Assembly: GCF_902460845.1 (NCBI RefSeq)
Contig: NZ_CABPVS010000005.1
Coordinates: 96,330-160,329 of the forward strand
Direction of reading: 5' to 3'
Origin: Campylobacter concisus
Lineage (GTDB): Bacteria > Campylobacterota > Campylobacteria > Campylobacterales > Campylobacteraceae
Length of the DNA stretch: 64,000 nt
Shown: piece by piece, positions 28,083 to 38,500 of the stretch
Layout: each line of letters begins with the position of its first letter
How positions within the stretch are numbered: position 1 is the stretch's first letter
The notes under the pieces: generated by a model
Databases searched by the model: none
What the model was told of the DNA's origin: nothing
Seen by the model: the letters and a program-made list of their open reading frames with translations, nothing else
Program-made: the position numbers and the translations under genes

Positions 28083-30011
28083 TTACTCCCTTGAAAGCGC
28101 ATCTATTGGATTTAGTTTTGAGGCATTTTTAGCTGGCATGTAGCCAAAGATGATGCCAATAGCCATCGATGTGACAAGTGCAAGCACGATCGAGCCATTT
28201 GAAAAGATCATGCTAAAACCATCTAAAAAGTTATTAAATATGTAGCCAATAGCGTAAGAAAATGCTATACCAATAGTTCCGCCAATTAAGCAAAGTAGCA
28301 CCGCCTCTATCAAAAACTGCTGCAAGATGTTGCTCTGCCTAGCTCCGATCGCCATTTTGATGCCTATCTCTTTGGTGCGTTCGGTGACTGAGACTAGCAT
28401 GATGTTCATCACGCCTATACCACCAACTACTAGTGAAACTACGGCGATACTTGATATTAGAAGGCGCATGGTTGAGATCGTCTCTTCGATAGTCTGCTTG
28501 ATACTATCAGAATTTCTTGTAAAGAAGTCTTTTTTGCCGTGTTTTATCGTTAAAAGATCAGTTAGGCTCTTTTCTGCAATTTGAGCATTTACGCTTTCAT
28601 TTACTTTTACGGTTATTGAGCTAATAAATTTATCGCCCGTTATCTTGTTTATCACAGTCGTATATGGAGCATAAATTTTAAGCGAGCTAGCATCGCCGAC
28701 TTTAAATTCATCTTTTTGTAAAACGCCTATAATGCGAAGTGGCTTTTTGTTAAAAAGTATGATCTTACCGATAGGGTCTTCGTTTTTAAATATACTATTT
28801 TTAGTGTTTTGGTCTATTAGTGTGACAGAATCTGAGTTTAAAACCTCGTCCTCATCGTAAATTCTTCCTTTTTCTAGCTTTAGTCCATTTACGTCAAAGC
28901 TACCTACTCCACCACCTTTTAGTGTCGCTGTTAAGGAGATATTTTCATATGTTAGTACGCCTGAAGTGCTTGTGTTTGGAGTGACTGAGTCAAGAAATGA
29001 CTGCTTTGAGAGCATATTTGCATCACTTATAGAGAGTGTTTTTACCCTGCCCGAGAGCATATCGCCAAAGCCTTTTCCTGGCATTATGTCGATCGTATTT
29101 GTACCGATCTTTCTGATGCCAGCTAAAATTTGCTCCTGTGAGCCTTTGCCAAGAGCTACGACGCTAATGACCGCCGTTATGCCAATAATAATACCAAGCA
29201 TAGTAAGAAGCGATCTTAGTTTATGAGCTAGCATCGCATTTACCGACATTTTAAAGCTTTCAATTAGCTGATCTTTATAATAGGTAAATTTACTTTTTTC
29301 TGGCTGAGTTTGCTTTTTGGCCTCGTAAATTTTACTATTTTTTATATTATCACTTACGATGTTGCCATCTTTTATCTCGATCACACGACTCGCGTATTCG
29401 GCGATCTTTGGGTCGTGCGTGACGATGATGATGGTGTGACCTTTTTTGTAAAGATCCACTAAAATTTCCATCACTCTTAGACCACTTTTGCTATCAAGCG
29501 CGCCTGTTGGTTCATCAGCCAAGATTATCTCGCCGCCATTCATCAGCGCCCTTGCTATGGAGACCCTTTGTTGTTGTCCGCCTGAGAGTTTATTTGGTAA
29601 ATTTTTAGCCTTTTCACTAAGGCCAAGAGAGTCTAAAATCTCCATCCCTCTTTTTTCTCGGTCGCTTTTGTTTGCCCCTGCATAAATGCTAGGAAGTGCG
29701 ACGTTTTCAAGGGCGTTCATTGTGCTAAGAAGGTTATATCTTTGAAAGATAAAGCCAAATTTATCTCGTCTAAGCTTAGCAAGTGCGTCACTATCAAATT
29801 TTGATATATCTTTGCCATCTAGCAGGTACTGCCCGCCACTTGGGCTATCTAAGCAGCCAAGGATGTTCATCAGAGTTGATTTACCAGAGCCAGACTGACC
29901 GATAATGGCTATAAATTCACCCTTTCTTATCTCTAAATTTATACCATGCAAGATCTCTATCTCATTATCGCCAAGCTTAAAGCTTTTTGTGATATTTTTT
30001 AGACTTATCAC
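28083..30011 (-). CDS. macB: MacB-type ABC exporter, ATPase fused to permease
   Basis: A 642-residue protein starting at GTG. Residues 1-230 form an ABC ATPase with Walker A GQSGSGKS, signature LSGGQQQR and Walker B ILADEPTGALD. After a linker come one membrane helix (LRSLLTMLGIIIGITAVISV), a large periplasmic domain and three C-terminal helices with the FtsX-like fold. MacB exports macrolides, peptides or toxins in enteric bacteria; the substrate here is unknown. The gene directly abuts macA (no gap) and is followed after one base by the outer-membrane channel gene. Confidence 0.95.
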   Translation of the reverse strand: MISLKNITKSFKLGDNEIEILHGINLEIRKGEFIAIIGQSGSGKSTLMNILGCLDSPSGGQYLLDGKDISKFDSDALAKLRRDKFGFIFQRYNLLSTMNALENVALPSIYAGANKSDREKRGMEILDSLGLSEKAKNLPNKLSGGQQQRVSIARALMNGGEIILADEPTGALDSKSGLRVMEILVDLYKKGHTIIIVTHDPKIAEYASRVIEIKDGNIVSDNIKNSKIYEAKKQTQPEKSKFTYYKDQLIESFKMSVNAMLAHKLRSLLTMLGIIIGITAVISVVALGKGSQEQILAGIRKIGTNTIDIMPGKGFGDMLSGRVKTLSISDANMLSKQSFLDSVTPNTSTSGVLTYENISLTATLKGGGVGSFDVNGLKLEKGRIYDEDEVLNSDSVTLIDQNTKNSIFKNEDPIGKIILFNKKPLRIIGVLQKDEFKVGDASSLKIYAPYTTVINKITGDKFISSITVKVNESVNAQIAEKSLTDLLTIKHGKKDFFTRNSDSIKQTIEETISTMRLLISSIAVVSLVVGGIGVMNIMLVSVTERTKEIGIKMAIGARQSNILQQFLIEAVLLCLIGGTIGIAFSYAIGYIFNNFLDGFSMIFSNGSIVLALVTSMAIGIIFGYMPAKNASKLNPIDALSRE

Positions 30012-31205
30012 TTAAAACTTCTTATTTTCTTTTTCGATCATCTTGGCTATCTCGCTCGCTGAGCCTTGTGATGTGATGATCTCGTCGCCCTCGTTCACAC
30101 CGCTAATGATCTGCGTATCGAGGTTGTCTTTTATGCCAGTTTTGACCGCTGTTTTTACCGCTTTGCCATCTTTTAGAACATAGACAAAAGTGCCGTTTTC
30201 ATCTTTTTTAATACCAATACTTGGTACGATGATAGCGTCCTTTACGTTTGCTATTAAAAGCTCATTTTGTGTTGTCATGCCTATTCTTAAAATTTTATCC
30301 TTATTTTCAACTATACTTTGCGCGTAATAATAAACAGCTGAGTTGCTTGAAGTGCTTGAGCTTGTGGATTTGCTACTACTGCTAGAACCATAGCTACCAT
30401 CGCTTAATGTCGTTAAGCCAGGGTCGATTGAGCTAACCGTCGTTTGAAATTTTTTCGTTGGCTCAGAGAGTATCGAGTATTCAACTGGTGTGCCAACCTT
30501 TATCTTTGTGATGTCGCCCTCAGCTATTTGCATCTTCATCTTAACATAGCTAAGATCTGCGATCTTTACGATAGTTGGCGTAGTTTGATTAGCATTTACA
30601 GTCTGTCCCTCTTCGACCTGTACGCTTACTATTATGCCATCTCTTGGAGCGGTGATCTTTGTGTAGCCTAAATTTATCTTAGCAGTACTTAGCTCGATAT
30701 TTGTCTGCTTTATCTGAGCCTCGAGCTCCTTTATCTTGGCACTATTTGCACTATAAGTATTTTTTGCACTTTCAAATTCTTGTTTTGAAGTGGCATTTTT
30801 AGCAAAAAGTGCATTTTCTCTATCAAACTGCGTTTTAGCGATATTTAGAGCCACTTTTGCGCTTTCAAGTTGAGCTTTGTAGATAGCAAGCTGAGCCTCT
30901 TTATTATCTATGCTATTTTGCTGGGTTGAGCTATCGATACTTGCGATCATATCGCCCTTTTTTACCTGATCTCCAAGCTTAACATAGAGTTTTTTTATCT
31001 GGCCGCTCACCTGAGCACCCACATCAACTAGCTCGGTAGCAAAAATTTCTCCAGTCGCATCGACTTTTTTGCTAAATGAACCTTTCTTTGCCTTTTTGGT
31101 GATAAATTCCACCTTTTCATCTTTTATCTTGAAAAAATTATCATAGATAAAATATCCACCGACACCTAAAATAAGCAGGATTATTAAGATTTTAGTTTTT
31201 TTCAT
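30012..31205 (-). CDS. macA: MacA-type periplasmic adaptor protein
   Basis: A 397-residue membrane-fusion protein. An N-terminal anchor helix (ILIILLILGVGGYFIYDNFF) is followed by a lipoyl half (DVGAQVSGQIKKLYVKLGDQVKKGD), a coiled-coil hairpin (about residues 100-180), the second lipoyl half and a beta-barrel. A Ser-rich insert (SYGSSSSSKSTSSS) lies near residues 268-285. It links MacB to the outer-membrane channel. First gene of the operon; about 50 bp separate it from the helicase gene upstream, so transcription may start in or beyond that gap. Confidence 0.94.
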   Translation of the reverse strand: MKKTKILIILLILGVGGYFIYDNFFKIKDEKVEFITKKAKKGSFSKKVDATGEIFATELVDVGAQVSGQIKKLYVKLGDQVKKGDMIASIDSSTQQNSIDNKEAQLAIYKAQLESAKVALNIAKTQFDRENALFAKNATSKQEFESAKNTYSANSAKIKELEAQIKQTNIELSTAKINLGYTKITAPRDGIIVSVQVEEGQTVNANQTTPTIVKIADLSYVKMKMQIAEGDITKIKVGTPVEYSILSEPTKKFQTTVSSIDPGLTTLSDGSYGSSSSSKSTSSSTSSNSAVYYYAQSIVENKDKILRIGMTTQNELLIANVKDAIIVPSIGIKKDENGTFVYVLKDGKAVKTAVKTGIKDNLDTQIISGVNEGDEIITSQGSASEIAKMIEKENKKF

Positions 31206-31258
31206 CGCATCTCTTTGTAAAAAATTGGTAAATTCTACTTCACAAGAGTAAATACTCT

Positions 31259-33292
31259 TTAAGCTTCCTCTTTTGCCATGCCAGCCTCTATCAAAAACCT
31301 ACTTGGCTGATAGGTCACCTTCTTTATCTTGTCGTATTTTGCATAGCTAAGATAAAGCTCGTCTTTTGCTCTAGTTACTGCCACATAAAAGAGCCGTCTT
31401 TCTTCTTCTAGGCTGCCACCCATGCTCATTAGCTTTAAATTTGGAAAGCGGTTTTGCGCGAGATCGACGATAAAGACTTGGTCAAACTCAAGCCCCTTGC
31501 TCGCATGCACGCTAAGTAAGCTAACGCCCTGCCCTTCGCTCATCTCGTTGCTTCCAAGGGCTAAGAAGTTATAAAATTTACTGATATCTTGATACTTTTT
31601 AGCTAGCTCGCTTAGCACCACGCTCTTTGCCATTATGCGCTCTTTGACCTCTTCTTTGAGTGCTAGATCAACATTGCCGTTTTTTAGAGTTGCTCTTTTT
31701 GTGCTGAGATTTTCAACGATTAACGAGTAAATTTTGCTAGTTTTTATCTCATTTATCATCGTGGCTGGCTTTGAGACGTTTCTCATGCCTCTTAAAAAGT
31801 TGAAAATTTCATATAAAAACTGCGCCCCACTCTCGCTTAGCTTTTGTAGTTTTAGCACAGGATGACCTAGAAATTTATCACTAAAGCCAAGTTTAGAAAA
31901 CCTTGAAACTTCGGCAAATTCATCAAGATCGTCAAAAAGACCAAGCTGGTAGTTTCGCCTTTTGTTTGATGAGATATTTACGCTCTCATCTGGCTCAACT
32001 ATCCCTTTTATCAAATTTCCATGCCCAAGCTTAAGCAGCGCGTCAAAAATTTCTTTGCTAACTGCGCTGCCAACGCCCTTTGCGTATTCGCAGATGTGGA
32101 TAAATGCCATTATATCTTTTGGATTGACATAAATTCCCATGATGTCGATGAGCGCCTTGATCTCACGGCTCTCAAAGAAGCTCACCCCGCCCTTTCGCTT
32201 TGAGCCAATACCTCGCTCTTTTAGTGCGACTTCGATGCCATCAGCTGATGAGTTATTTCTAAAAATTATGGCGATATTTTCTCTATTAAATGGCGAAAGC
32301 GAGATGATATCGGCGATGTTTTGATACTGATCAAAAAGCTCGTTATAGACAAGCAACCTTGGAGGCTTGAAATTTCCCTCACGGCTAACTGTGAGGTACT
32401 TTTCATAAAGCCTTGGGTTGTTGTTTATCACCTTATTTGCAAGGGCAAGTATGCTTGAGCTTGAGCGGTAATTTACATTTAAAGCGTAGATATTTGCGTT
32501 TGGAAAGCGGTCTTTAAATGAGCCTATTATCTCGATATTTGCGCCGTTAAATGCGTAGATACTCTGGTCAAAATCGCCCACGCAAAAGAGGCTCTTTGTC
32601 GCAAATGCGTCTATGAGGCTGCCTTGAAGTGTATTGGTGTCTTGATACTCGTCGATCAAAATTTCATCATAAGCTAAATTTGCCCCTTTTTTTAGCTCGT
32701 CGCGCATTTTTATGAGAAGGTCGTTAAAATCAGCGTAGGAAAATTTAGCCTTTTCAGCCTCAAATTCCTCTAAAACATCTTCATAAATTTCGGCATAAAC
32801 GCCCTGTTCTTCACTCTTATCGCTTATCCATTTGCCAAAAGTAGTGCCTTGTTCGCTATTTTGAAATAGCGAGTAAAGGTCGTACAAATACGCTCCGCCA
32901 TAAGGTTTGACGTCGCTTAAATGGTAAAATTTACGCCTCTCAACAAGACTTTTTAAAAGTGTCTTTAACTCGCTTGGCTGCTTTAGCGTGACGCCTTTAT
33001 CAAGACTTTTTAAAAGCGAAAATGAGACAGAGTGGAAGGTGCCTGCGGTGATTTTGGAGGTGACTTGTTTATCAAAATACCTATTTAAACGCTCTATCAT
33101 CTCGCTGGCTGCTTTGTTGGTGAAAGTTAGAAGCAAAATTTTCTCTGGTTTTACGCCCAAATTTAGCAAATGAGCGATGCGTGCGACAATCGTACTGGTT
33201 TTGCCAGTGCCAGCTGAAGCGATGATGAGATTGTGTCCAAATGGCGCAGTTGCGGCGGTATATTGTTCTTTGTTTAACCTAGATAAGGGCAT
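31259..33292 (-). CDS. UvrD/Rep-family ATP-dependent DNA helicase
   Basis: A 677-residue superfamily 1A helicase that unwinds DNA 3' to 5' in repair or replication restart. Motif I is ASAGTGKTS near residue 26, motif Ia LLLTFTNKAASEM, motif II ILIDEYQDTN, motif III VGDFDQSIYAFNGA, motif V LLSVHASKGLEFD and motif VI RLFYVAVTRAKDELY. It is somewhat shorter than E. coli UvrD (720). Whether it is the UvrD, Rep or PcrA equivalent cannot be told here. It diverges from pbpC with 65 bp between them. Confidence 0.93.
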   Translation of the reverse strand: MPLSRLNKEQYTAATAPFGHNLIIASAGTGKTSTIVARIAHLLNLGVKPEKILLLTFTNKAASEMIERLNRYFDKQVTSKITAGTFHSVSFSLLKSLDKGVTLKQPSELKTLLKSLVERRKFYHLSDVKPYGGAYLYDLYSLFQNSEQGTTFGKWISDKSEEQGVYAEIYEDVLEEFEAEKAKFSYADFNDLLIKMRDELKKGANLAYDEILIDEYQDTNTLQGSLIDAFATKSLFCVGDFDQSIYAFNGANIEIIGSFKDRFPNANIYALNVNYRSSSSILALANKVINNNPRLYEKYLTVSREGNFKPPRLLVYNELFDQYQNIADIISLSPFNRENIAIIFRNNSSADGIEVALKERGIGSKRKGGVSFFESREIKALIDIMGIYVNPKDIMAFIHICEYAKGVGSAVSKEIFDALLKLGHGNLIKGIVEPDESVNISSNKRRNYQLGLFDDLDEFAEVSRFSKLGFSDKFLGHPVLKLQKLSESGAQFLYEIFNFLRGMRNVSKPATMINEIKTSKIYSLIVENLSTKRATLKNGNVDLALKEEVKERIMAKSVVLSELAKKYQDISKFYNFLALGSNEMSEGQGVSLLSVHASKGLEFDQVFIVDLAQNRFPNLKLMSMGGSLEEERRLFYVAVTRAKDELYLSYAKYDKIKKVTYQPSRFLIEAGMAKEEA

Positions 33293-33357
33293 TGTTTCCT
33301 CTTTTTTAAAAAGGGCTAATTATAGCTACTTAAACTTTAACAGCTATAATCACGCGG

Positions 33358-35526
33358 ATGAAAAAGTTTAAATTTCTAAAATTCCCTGCCCTATTTTTGG
33401 CTTTAGTGGTCACTATTTTTTTGATACTTGATCAAATTTATCCACTAAATTTAGACGCACTTAAAAAAGACGAAGCCAAAATTTTGCTTGATAGAAATGG
33501 CAACATTATAAATATGAAGCTTGGCAGCGACGGAATTTGGAGATTTCACGAGCAAAGCTTCCCAAACTCGCTAAAACAATGCGTTGTGCTTTTTGAGGAT
33601 AGGTATTTTTACTACCACTTTGGCGTAAATTTTGCCTCCATTTTTAGAGCATTTTTCCACAACCTAAGAAGCGATAACCGCATAGGGGCTAGCACCATCA
33701 CGATGCAAGTGGCAAGAATGCTTGAGCCAAGTGATAGGAGCTATAAAAATAAGATAAGAGAAATTTTTAGAGCATTTCAGCTCGAGCTTCATTTTAGCAA
33801 GGATGAAATTTTAAATTTTTATCTAAATTTGGCCCCATATGGCGGCAATATCGAGGGAGTAAAGGCAGCAAGCTTTTTTTATTTTGGCAAGGAGCTAAAC
33901 GAGCTTAGCTACGCTCAGGCAGCACTTTTAAGCACGATACCAAAAAATCCAAATAAAAATAGACTAGACCGCGTTTCAAACATAAATGCCTTAAAAAACA
34001 GGGTCATAAAGATGCTTTACAAGGCAAATTTAATCGATCTTAGCGCCTTTAAAAGAGCGCAGGCTGAGCCATTTAAAAATGTAAGAGCAAAAGCTATCGT
34101 AACCGCGGAAGATTATGCAAATGTAGCTTTTAAAAACCAAATTTCAAAGGCGAGTTTGGATCTAAATTTGCAAAAAGATATGCTTAAAATTTTAAAAGAT
34201 ACGATGTTTTCGCTAAAGGCTAAAAATGCAAACAACGCCGCAGCCGTGGTCATTGATAATAAAAAAATGAGCGTTGTTGCCTTCATAGGCTCTCATGATG
34301 AGCACGCGCGTGATGGCAAAAACTCAGCCCTAAATATGAAGCGAAACACCGGTAGCACGCTAAAGCCTTTTATCTATTCGCTAGCACTTGATAGCGGGCT
34401 TATAACGCCAAATTCGCAGTTAATTGATACGCAAATTTATATAAAAGAGTATGCTCCAAAGAATTTTAGTAATGATTTTTTAGGTATCGTAAGCGCGAAA
34501 GATGCTCTAAATTTCAGCCTAAATATTCCGGTTATAAATTTAAACTTAAAACTAAAAGACAATTCGCTTTACGAACTACTTGAAAAGGTAAATTTAGTAG
34601 ATGAAGATAAAGAGTATTATGGAGCTTCTATAACGCTTGGAAGTGCTGAAATGAGCCTGCTTGATCTTGCTCATCTTTATACTATTTATGCAAATGACGG
34701 CATTTATAGGCCACTTGAGTTTGCTGGCAAAAACTACAAAAATGAAGAGAAAAATGTAACTCTAATATCGCCTCAAAGTGCCTATTTAACTGCTAAAATG
34801 CTAAGTGAAGCCTCAAGGTCATATCTAAAAAATGCTTGGCAGTACGCCCAAAACACACCAAAGATAGCTTTTAAAACTGGCACAAGCGCAAACTCACGCG
34901 ATCTTTACGCCATAGGCGTTGATGAAAATTACACAATTGCTATTTGGATTGGAAATTTTAATGCCAGTAAAACTGATAAATTAACAGGACTAAATGACGT
35001 ATCAAAGAGCCTTTTTGATATGTTTAAGATAATCGCTCAAAAAGAGAAGTTAAGATTTATGAGTGAGCCAGATGGCATAGAAAAGCTGCCAACCTGCCTT
35101 GATGCCTTTAACTATGAAAAGTGCAAAAAAATGGCACTTGATGATAGGATAAATGGTGTAGATTTAAAAGATAAATGCGAAAGTTTAAGAGGCGAAGAGC
35201 TTGATTTTTTGGTTAAAAATGAGCTTTTGGATAAAGATGAGATACAAAAAAGTCCTTGTGCTGAAATTTTTAAAGATAAAAAGCCAGTTTTTGCCTATCC
35301 GTATGACAATGAAGAGATAGTGACAGATGAAAATATTACACAAGTTATGGTAAAATGCTACGCGTTTTTAGGCGATGAAATTTACCTAAAAATAGATGAT
35401 TTGAACTTTTCTAAGATAGAAAATGCAAGCGAGAAAAAGTTTGGTCTAACTCTTGGCGAGCACAGTATAAAATGCCTTGATCAAAACTCAAATCAAAGTG
35501 AAATAACAATAAAAATAAGGAGATAA
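33358..35526 (+). CDS. pbpC: Penicillin-binding protein 1C
   Basis: A 722-residue bifunctional peptidoglycan synthase. A membrane anchor (FPALFLALVVTIFLIL) is followed by the glycosyltransferase domain (FEDRYFYYHFGVN with the catalytic Glu; GASTITMQVARML) and the transpeptidase domain with the SxxK motif GSTLKPF and the KTGTS box. The final 90 residues form the PbpC-specific C-terminal domain. It stands one base before the alpha-2-macroglobulin gene; this pairing is known in many proteobacteria and links wall repair to protease trapping. Confidence 0.94.
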   Translation: MKKFKFLKFPALFLALVVTIFLILDQIYPLNLDALKKDEAKILLDRNGNIINMKLGSDGIWRFHEQSFPNSLKQCVVLFEDRYFYYHFGVNFASIFRAFFHNLRSDNRIGASTITMQVARMLEPSDRSYKNKIREIFRAFQLELHFSKDEILNFYLNLAPYGGNIEGVKAASFFYFGKELNELSYAQAALLSTIPKNPNKNRLDRVSNINALKNRVIKMLYKANLIDLSAFKRAQAEPFKNVRAKAIVTAEDYANVAFKNQISKASLDLNLQKDMLKILKDTMFSLKAKNANNAAAVVIDNKKMSVVAFIGSHDEHARDGKNSALNMKRNTGSTLKPFIYSLALDSGLITPNSQLIDTQIYIKEYAPKNFSNDFLGIVSAKDALNFSLNIPVINLNLKLKDNSLYELLEKVNLVDEDKEYYGASITLGSAEMSLLDLAHLYTIYANDGIYRPLEFAGKNYKNEEKNVTLISPQSAYLTAKMLSEASRSYLKNAWQYAQNTPKIAFKTGTSANSRDLYAIGVDENYTIAIWIGNFNASKTDKLTGLNDVSKSLFDMFKIIAQKEKLRFMSEPDGIEKLPTCLDAFNYEKCKKMALDDRINGVDLKDKCESLRGEELDFLVKNELLDKDEIQKSPCAEIFKDKKPVFAYPYDNEEIVTDENITQVMVKCYAFLGDEIYLKIDDLNFSKIENASEKKFGLTLGEHSIKCLDQNSNQSEITIKIRR

Positions 35527-35527
35527 A

Positions 35528-38500
35528 ATGTGGCAAAAAGTAGCGCTTCTAGCACTTTTGGGAATGACAAATTTATATGCTTTGAGCCTAAATGGTACAG
35601 TACAGATAAAATCGCCCCTAAGCGTAGAGTTTGGACTAGAAGATAAAGTAGATAAAAATTTTGTTGGTATGCTAAGCGACAAAAAGCTACTTTTGTGCCA
35701 ACCAGCATTAAATGGTACGGTTAGATTTAATAATCAAAGCTTGCTATTTTTTACAAAAGATATGCATGCTGGTTTGGATTATAGCTGCAAGCTTGAAAAT
35801 GGAAGCACTGCTAGTTTTGCCACGAAAGAATTTGAGCTAACAAAGATAGAAAAAATAAGCGATAGCAAATATATACTTAAATTTAATGATGAAGTAAATA
35901 TTGAAGCTGTCAAAAATATTGCTGTAAAAGATGCAAAATTTAAAGCGATTGAGCTTTCTAACAATAGCTTTGAACTTAATCTTGATAAAAATTTAAGCAA
36001 TCCAGTTTTTGATTTTGGTGAAAAATTTGAGAGCAAATTTGGTGCAACGCTTTCAGGTGAAACGATAGTAAATTTTGCTGATGAAATAAGCGAAGAAAGC
36101 GTAAATATAAATGATAATGCAAAGAGTCTTGAGATACCTGAAATTTATCCAGTGAGCCTTGATAATGGCATCTTGGGCTTTAGAATTTATCTAAAAAATT
36201 GGCTTGATGACGACATTAACTTAAAAAAATTTATAAACATTAAAGGTGTAAAAAACTTTAGCATCAGTGACGTTAAATATAGTGACAACTATGAAGAAAA
36301 CTCGGAACTTAGTGAATATTATTACTACATTGATATCACAAGTGACGATTTTAAACCACAAAATAGTTATGAAATCACCATTAAGCCAGGCTTTGGCGAT
36401 TATAGAAATGTAGTAAGAGAAGAAAGTAGCTATGAAGTAGTAGCTAGCAATTTCACTCCATTTGCAAATTTTATAAATAATGAACCATATATCTCAAGTG
36501 TCGGCGAGATCGGTATCAGAAGTGCAAATTTACCTGAGCTAAATGTAAACGTTGAAAAGTTAAGCGATCAAAATTTTAGATACTTTTTAAATTTCAACGA
36601 CAATAACGAAGATCTAAGCAATTTTAGCTCAAAAGTAGCAAGCAAAAGCTACAAGCTAGAGGGTGCATTAAATGAAATTTCTCTAAATAAAATCAAACTC
36701 GACTTTGCCGGGGCTGGAGACGGCGTTTATAAGATAAATTTAAACTATGGCAAGGATAAGAGCGTCTCAAAAGTAGTCTATCTAAGTGATATCGCCGTAA
36801 ATGCAAAGCTTGGCAAGGATGAAATTTTCGTATTTGCAAATCGTCTTGGCGAAAATACAATGCTTCCAAACGCAAATGTAAAAATTTATGGTAAGAAAAA
36901 CGAAGAGATCGCAGTTGGTGCAACAAATGATATAGGTGTTTTTAAATTTAACAAAAAAGATATTTACAAAGATATCTCCTCAGTAGTTGTCTCTCTTGGA
37001 AAAGAGCAAAATTTTCTTATTTTAAAAGAAGACGAAGCGCTAAATGAAGCGAAATTTATGAGCCAAAATGCCAGTGAGAGCATCGATGCGTACGTTCATT
37101 TTGCTTCAAATATCATAAGACCAAATGAGAGTTTAAAGGGTACAATCTATCTAAGAGATAGAGATTTTAATCCTTTAAAAAATATGCCTATAAAGATAAA
37201 ATTTTTCGATCCACAAGGCAAAAGTAGTGCTGAAATTTCAAAAAATACAAATGACGTTGGCATGGTAAATTTTGAAAAAGAGATACTAAGCGATCTAAGC
37301 GGTAGATTTAATATGCAAGTAATTTACGCAAGCAAAGTGATCTCAAATGTACCATTTTTTGTTGAGAGTTTTATGCCAAATAGGATAAAAAATGAGATAA
37401 CGCTTGAGAGGGATAAATTTTTCGCAAATGAGCTTATTAGAGCAAATCTAGCTAGTAACTATCTCTTTGGTGGCGCTGCTAGCGAGCTTGATGGCAGCAT
37501 GCAGGTGAGCTTTTTTGATGATGAATATAAAAATAGCGAGTTTAAAGATTATAAATTTAAAAACAATACACTAAAACCAAGCGCTTATCCATCTTTTGAG
37601 AATGATCTCACTCTTTCAAAAGATGGTAAATCAAGCCAAATGATAGATCTTAGCTTTAGCACTAAAAATGCCTCTTCTATCATAACAGGCGTGATAAATT
37701 TCAATGTAAATGATGATGGCAAAAATGTAAGCGATACAAAAAGCTTTACTCTCTATCCTTACAAAGATATGGTTGGTATCGCAGCAAGCACGACATTTGC
37801 TGAGCCAAACGAAGATGTAAAAATAAGAACAGTTGTAGTAGATATGTCAAGTCAAAAGGCCGTAAAATCAAATTTAAAATTTGATATAAAACGTGTTACT
37901 TGGCAATACCAAAGAGATGCAAATGGCTATATAAAGTGGTTTCAAACGCTAGAAGATGTGGATAATTTTTATAAAGATAATGGCGAGTTTAGCTATAAAT
38001 TTACACAAAGTGGCTCATATGTGATAGTCGTTACAAATCTAGTAAGTGGAGCAAGCACAAGTCTTGATATGGACGTAAGTGGCTACAACTACTCGACTCT
38101 AGCACCAACAAAAGAGCTTAGCAAATCTCAAATCAAACTAAATAAAAATATCTACAAAAAAGGCGATGAACTAAGTGCTGATATAAGCTCAGCTATAAAA
38201 GAAGGCATCGCTCTTGTTACGCTTGAAGATGGTGGCGTGAAAGCCTATAAGGTCGTTAAGATAAAGAATAACTCAGCAAATGTGAAATTTAAACTTGACT
38301 TTGATTTTAGTGGACTTTACGTGAGTGCAAATATCTACCGCATGACAGATGGCGGATTAACTCCGTTTAGGACTTACGGTAAGGTTTATGCTAAGGCTGA
38401 TAAGTCATCAAGGATACTTGATCTAAGTCTTGATGCACCAAATACGGCAAAAAGCGATGAAAATATAAAAATTTCTTTAAAAACAAAGCCAAAAGCTTAT

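Noticed and set aside
26735..31205. The macA-macB-tolC operon as the exporter of the large adhesin
   Set aside because: Type I adhesin export needs a different ATPase type; MacB takes substrates from the periplasm, while the adhesin has no signal peptide.
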